Assembly (NCBI GenBank): GCA_016302185.1
Contig: JAEDOC010000072.1
Coordinates: forward strand, 1-9,978
From: Clostridium sp.
GTDB taxonomy: Bacteria > Bacillota > Clostridia > Lachnospirales > Lachnospiraceae
Direction of reading: 5' to 3'
Length of the DNA: 9,978 nt
Shown: positions 7,661 to 9,978 of the stretch, piece after piece
Numbering within the stretch: position 1 is the stretch's first letter
Layout: each line of letters opens with the position of its first letter
Program-made: the position numbers and the translations under genes
The notes under the pieces: generated by a model
Databases searched by the model: none
The model's input: the letters and a program-made list of their open reading frames with translations, nothing else
What the model was told of the DNA's origin: nothing

Positions 7661-8272
7661 TTAAAGCAACTTTAAAAGCTGCACAAGTTCATGCGGTTCT
7701 GTTTCATCCGATATCGTCTGTCTGGTATCGAATTGCTTAAAGCCATAATTTTTATAAAAAGAGAGCAGCTTTTCTTTATTATCCGCTTCCACAAACACCA
7801 CCATTCCTCCAGCCTGATACTGTAAAAGCTGTGTTTGCCGAATCGCCGCTTCCAATAACTCCTGCCCTGTTATCCTGCCATTCACTCTGTCATTAAAATT
7901 TTTTCCTAGTTGCGCTATCAAATAAGCAGAGAGATTATATGTTTGCTCATTTTTGTCTATTTCACTGAATCGTGCCAGTTTTCTCCTTACCGTATTACTG
8001 AACGGTTCTGCCTTGACAACTAATGGCTTTATCGTAATAGAGAAATAGCCCAACAGCTCCGCATCTTCCAATGACAATACCAGATATGTAACTGCCTGAT
8101 GTTTTTTGGCAAATTCAATTGACTGCTGTTTTAAGAAACGCTCAACATCCGGATTCAAAGGACAGGAAAACTCGGAGAGCAAAGTCATTAATTTGTCCTC
8201 TCCGAGTCGTTTGTCCTCATTTTTCAAATACTCACGAATGTTCAGCACAATAAAATTATTTGTTGGCTGCAT
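7661..8272 (-). CDS. GNAT-family N-acetyltransferase (possible toxin-like partner of the upstream small gene)
   Basis: The 203-residue protein has a GNAT layout. A strand-rich centre (TYLVLSLEDAELLGYFSITIKPL, given here in part: VTYLVLSLEDAELLGYFS) is followed by LSAYLIAQLGKNF (~115-127), where GNATs bind acetyl-CoA, and then GGMVVFVEADNKEKLLSFYKN-type text and YGFKQFDTR, the usual C-terminal 'FYKNYGF' signature. The acetyl-CoA loop is not the classic RxxGxG, as is common in this clostridial subgroup. Substrate is unknown. The ATG at 8272 lies inside the end of the upstream gene (17-base overlap), with AAGGAAG about 8 bases before it, so translation is probably coupled. Small gene plus overlapping GNAT resembles TacAT/AtaRT toxin-antitoxin pairs that acetylate aminoacyl-tRNA, but the partner has no recognisable DUF1778 ribbon-helix-helix. 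A housekeeping acetyltransferase is equally possible. Confidence 0.8.
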   Translation of the reverse strand: MQPTNNFIVLNIREYLKNEDKRLGEDKLMTLLSEFSCPLNPDVERFLKQQSIEFAKKHQAVTYLVLSLEDAELLGYFSITIKPLVVKAEPFSNTVRRKLARFSEIDKNEQTYNLSAYLIAQLGKNFNDRVNGRITGQELLEAAIRQTQLLQYQAGGMVVFVEADNKEKLLSFYKNYGFKQFDTRQTISDETEPHELVQLLKLL

Positions 8273-8450
8273 CCGCTTTCTTCCTTCTCTCCATGAATTT
8301 TAATATCTCATCTGCTCCCTGCAAATAGGTAACATTGATTGGAACGCGAGGTGTTCTATCGTTGGCAGATGCTTCTATCGCATCGGCAAACTTTTCCACC
8401 TGTTTCTGTCCGGAGATAACAAAATTCTTTGTGATACTTGAAGTTGCCAT
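8256..8450 (-). CDS. small protein of unknown function paired with the GNAT (antitoxin-like position)
   Basis: The 64-residue product starts MATSSITKNFVISGQKQVEK, continues with a helical stretch KFADAIEASAND, and ends in a basic helix DEILKFMERRKKADAANK. I do not recognise a named domain; similar small proteins appear, to my memory, next to GNAT genes in Lachnospiraceae. Expression looks strong: AAGGAGG (8458-8464) stands exactly 7 bases before the ATG at 8450. The last 17 bases overlap the acetyltransferase start. Position, size and overlap fit an antitoxin or a chaperone-like partner of the GNAT, but function is unproven. Confidence 0.75.
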   Translation of the reverse strand: MATSSITKNFVISGQKQVEKFADAIEASANDRTPRVPINVTYLQGADEILKFMERRKKADAANK

Positions 8451-8579
8451 ATAAACACCTCCTTACATAGTATGGTTCATTTCCTTTTATTCATACTTTC
8501 CTATTTATATTTTATGATGTCAATCCGATTTTTGCAACATGAATTTTTTAAGGATGACTGCAAGAAATCCCCTATCCAA

Positions 8580-8607
8580 AATATAAGACATTTTCATATC
8601 CCAGCAA
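8580..8607 (-). promoter_or_regulatory. candidate promoter of the small protein-GNAT pair
   Basis: On the minus strand, TTGCTG (8602-8607) is 16 bases from TATATT (8580-8585), 5 of 6 matches at the -10. It would leave a leader of about 120 bases. A perfect TTGACA (8518-8523) lies closer to the gene but has no acceptable -10 at 16-18 bases, so the true start is uncertain. The rest of the 8465-8619 gap is AT-rich, and I see no other gene in it. Confidence 0.25.
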
Positions 8608-8619
8608 ATGATATCCTGT

Positions 8620-8658
8620 AAAAAAAGACTCCCCTACCGAAGTAAGGGAGCCTTTTTT
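8620..8658. terminator. bidirectional Rho-independent terminator after ppdK
   Basis: GACTCCCCTAC (8627-8637) pairs with GTAAGGGAGCC (8642-8652), giving an 11 base-pair stem (two G-U on the minus-strand transcript) with a four-base loop that reads TTCG on the minus strand, the stable UUCG tetraloop. The stem is flanked by seven A on the left (T run for minus-strand transcripts) and six T on the right. It ends ppdK transcription and could work in both directions. Confidence 0.9.
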
Positions 8659-8704
8659 ACTATATTTTTTTCCTGATAACGAATAACAGCTATCTTAGAG
8701 ATTA

Positions 8705-9978
8705 CTAGTTTTCGTTGATTGCAGCCTGTGCTGCTGCCAGTCTTGCGATCGGCACACGGAACGGTGAGCAGGATACATAGTCCAGACCAATCTTATGGCA
8801 GAACTCTACGGAAGACGGATCGCCGCCGTGCTCGCCGCAGATACCAACATGCAGAGTCGGACGTACCGGCTTACCTAACTTGATAGCCATCTCCATCAGC
8901 TTGCCTACACCAACCTGATCCAGCTTAGCGAACGGATCATTCTCGAAGATCTTTGCATCATAGTAAGCATTTAAGAACTTACCTGCATCATCACGGGAGA
9001 AGCCGAAGGTCATCTGAGTCAAGTCGTTGGTACCGAAGCAGAAGAACTCAGCCTCTTTTGCAATCTCGTCAGCAGTTAAAGCTGCTCTCGGGATCTCGAT
9101 CATGGTACCTACCTCGTACTCAAGCTTCACGCCTGCTGCTGCGATCTCTTCATCAGCGGTCTTAACAACGATCTTCTTTACATATCCTAACTCTTTTGCA
9201 TCACATGCAAGCGGAATCATGATTTCCGGTTTTACAGTCCAGTCAGCATGTGCCTTCTGAACGTTGATAGCTGCACGGATGACAGCTTTGGTCTGCATTA
9301 CAGCGATCTCCGGATAGGTAACTGCCAGACGTAATCCACGGTGACCCATCATCGGGTTGAACTCATGCAGGGAAGCGATGATAGCCTTGATATCCTCAAC
9401 AGATTTACCCTGAGCGTCAGCCAGCTTCTTGATATCCTCTTCCTCGGTCGGAACGAACTCATGTAACGGCGGATCCAGGAAACGGATGGTTACCGGGCAT
9501 CCCTCCAGAGCCTCGAATAAGCCCTCGAAGTCGTTCTGCTGATACGGAAGGATCTTCTCCAGAGCTGCTTCTCTCTCTTCTACAGTGTCAGCACAGATCA
9601 TCTCACGGAAAGCAGCGATTCTGTCTTCCTCGAAGAACATATGCTCGGTACGGCAAAGACCGATACCCTCAGCGCCAAGCTCTCTTGCCTTCTTTGCATC
9701 AGCCGGAGTATCTGCGTTGGTTCTTACTTTCAGTCTTCTGTATTTGTCAGCCCATGCCATGATTCTTCCGAACTCACCGGCGATGGTAGCGTCAACGGTC
9801 GGGATAATACCATCATAGATGTTACCGGTCGTACCATCGATGGAAATTGCATCTCCCTCATGGAACTCTTTCCCGGCTAAGGTAAATTTCTTATTCTCTT
9901 CATCCATGGTGATGTCGCCGCATCCGGATACACAGCAGGTACCCATACCACGTGCAACTACTGCTGCGTGAGAGGTCA
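8705..9978 (-). CDS. ppdK: pyruvate, phosphate dikinase, C-terminal half (5'-truncated by window edge)
   Basis: The enzyme interconverts pyruvate, ATP and phosphate with phosphoenolpyruvate, AMP and pyrophosphate in the cytoplasm; in clostridia it commonly serves glycolysis or gluconeogenesis. About 424 of the usual ~875 residues are visible. The frame enters at the right edge within TSHAAVVARGMG, whose His (codon 9968-9970) is the phosphorylated residue of the central mobile domain. The PEP/pyruvate-binding barrel follows, with EGIGLCRTEHMFF, PMMGHRGLRL, EVGTMIEIPRAAL, FFCFGTNDLTQMTFGFSRDD and HVGICGEHGGDP, which carries the catalytic Cys. All key residues are present and the gene ends normally with TAG at 8705. 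An ATG at 9946 is internal, not the start. Regular, preference-biased codon use suggests high expression, unlike the defence genes beside it. Confidence 0.96.
   Translation of the reverse strand, partial: TSHAAVVARGMGTCCVSGCGDITMDEENKKFTLAGKEFHEGDAISIDGTTGNIYDGIIPTVDATIAGEFGRIMAWADKYRRLKVRTNADTPADAKKARELGAEGIGLCRTEHMFFEEDRIAAFREMICADTVEEREAALEKILPYQQNDFEGLFEALEGCPVTIRFLDPPLHEFVPTEEEDIKKLADAQGKSVEDIKAIIASLHEFNPMMGHRGLRLAVTYPEIAVMQTKAVIRAAINVQKAHADWTVKPEIMIPLACDAKELGYVKKIVVKTADEEIAAAGVKLEYEVGTMIEIPRAALTADEIAKEAEFFCFGTNDLTQMTFGFSRDDAGKFLNAYYDAKIFENDPFAKLDQVGVGKLMEMAIKLGKPVRPTLHVGICGEHGGDPSSVEFCHKIGLDYVSCSPFRVPIARLAAAQAAINEN

Noticed and set aside
8466..8474. short palindrome CATAGTATG near the small gene's ribosome site
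   Set aside because: Nine bases with a 4-base arm are expected by chance in AT-rich DNA; no second copy was seen to suggest an operator.
8518..8523. perfect TTGACA upstream of the small gene
   Set aside because: No -10-like hexamer lies 16-18 bases downstream; the nearest, TATGAA, is 22 bases away.
8705..9946. ppdK-like gene starting at the ATG at 9946
   Set aside because: The frame continues upstream to the window edge through the conserved phosphohistidine motif, so this ATG is internal.

Overview
The window looks like a chromosomal segment of a low-to-mid GC Clostridia (Bacillota), most likely Lachnospiraceae. The evidence is the style of the genes (pyruvate phosphate dikinase, YqeC of the selenium-dependent hydroxylase system, a clostridial-type Wadjet operon), strong AAGGAGG-like ribosome binding sites, and short U-tailed hairpin terminators. 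Every gene I can support is on the minus strand, so transcription runs from high to low coordinates. I see no tRNA, rRNA, CRISPR array or intact insertion sequence.

Right flank (8705-9978): the C-terminal half of pyruvate phosphate dikinase (ppdK), a central-metabolism gene. It ends in a textbook hairpin terminator at 8620-8658. Next (7661-8450) is a two-gene unit: a 64-residue protein of unknown function whose gene overlaps a GNAT-family acetyltransferase gene by 17 bases, closed by a terminator at 7604-7636. The layout resembles a GNAT toxin-antitoxin pair, but that function is not proven.

Centre (1844-7531): a four-gene Wadjet (JetABCD) anti-plasmid operon behind an extended -10 promoter. 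JetC is an SMC/MukB-like ATPase with intact Walker A and B motifs, and JetD is a Toprim nuclease with its acidic residues in place. Both look complete. JetA (249 aa) and JetB (119 aa) do not: judged against remembered family lengths, JetA lacks its C-terminal half and JetB its N-terminal half. The two lie in one reading frame, separated by a single TAA, with the TTG apparent start of JetB directly after it. This looks like an in-frame internal deletion across the jetA-jetB junction, or else an unusual minimal JetA/JetB pair. It is the most interesting feature here. The 3' end of jetD also looks like a junction: its last ~26 codons run through DNA that reads as protein-like text in the two other frames, possibly a remnant of another gene.

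Left flank (1-1764): an M20-family amidohydrolase gene followed after 10 bases by yqeC (cut by the window edge), an accessory gene of selenium-dependent molybdenum hydroxylases. They form an operon with a good sigma-A promoter at 1800-1828. The defence genes thus sit between ordinary metabolic genes, as expected for an accessory island.
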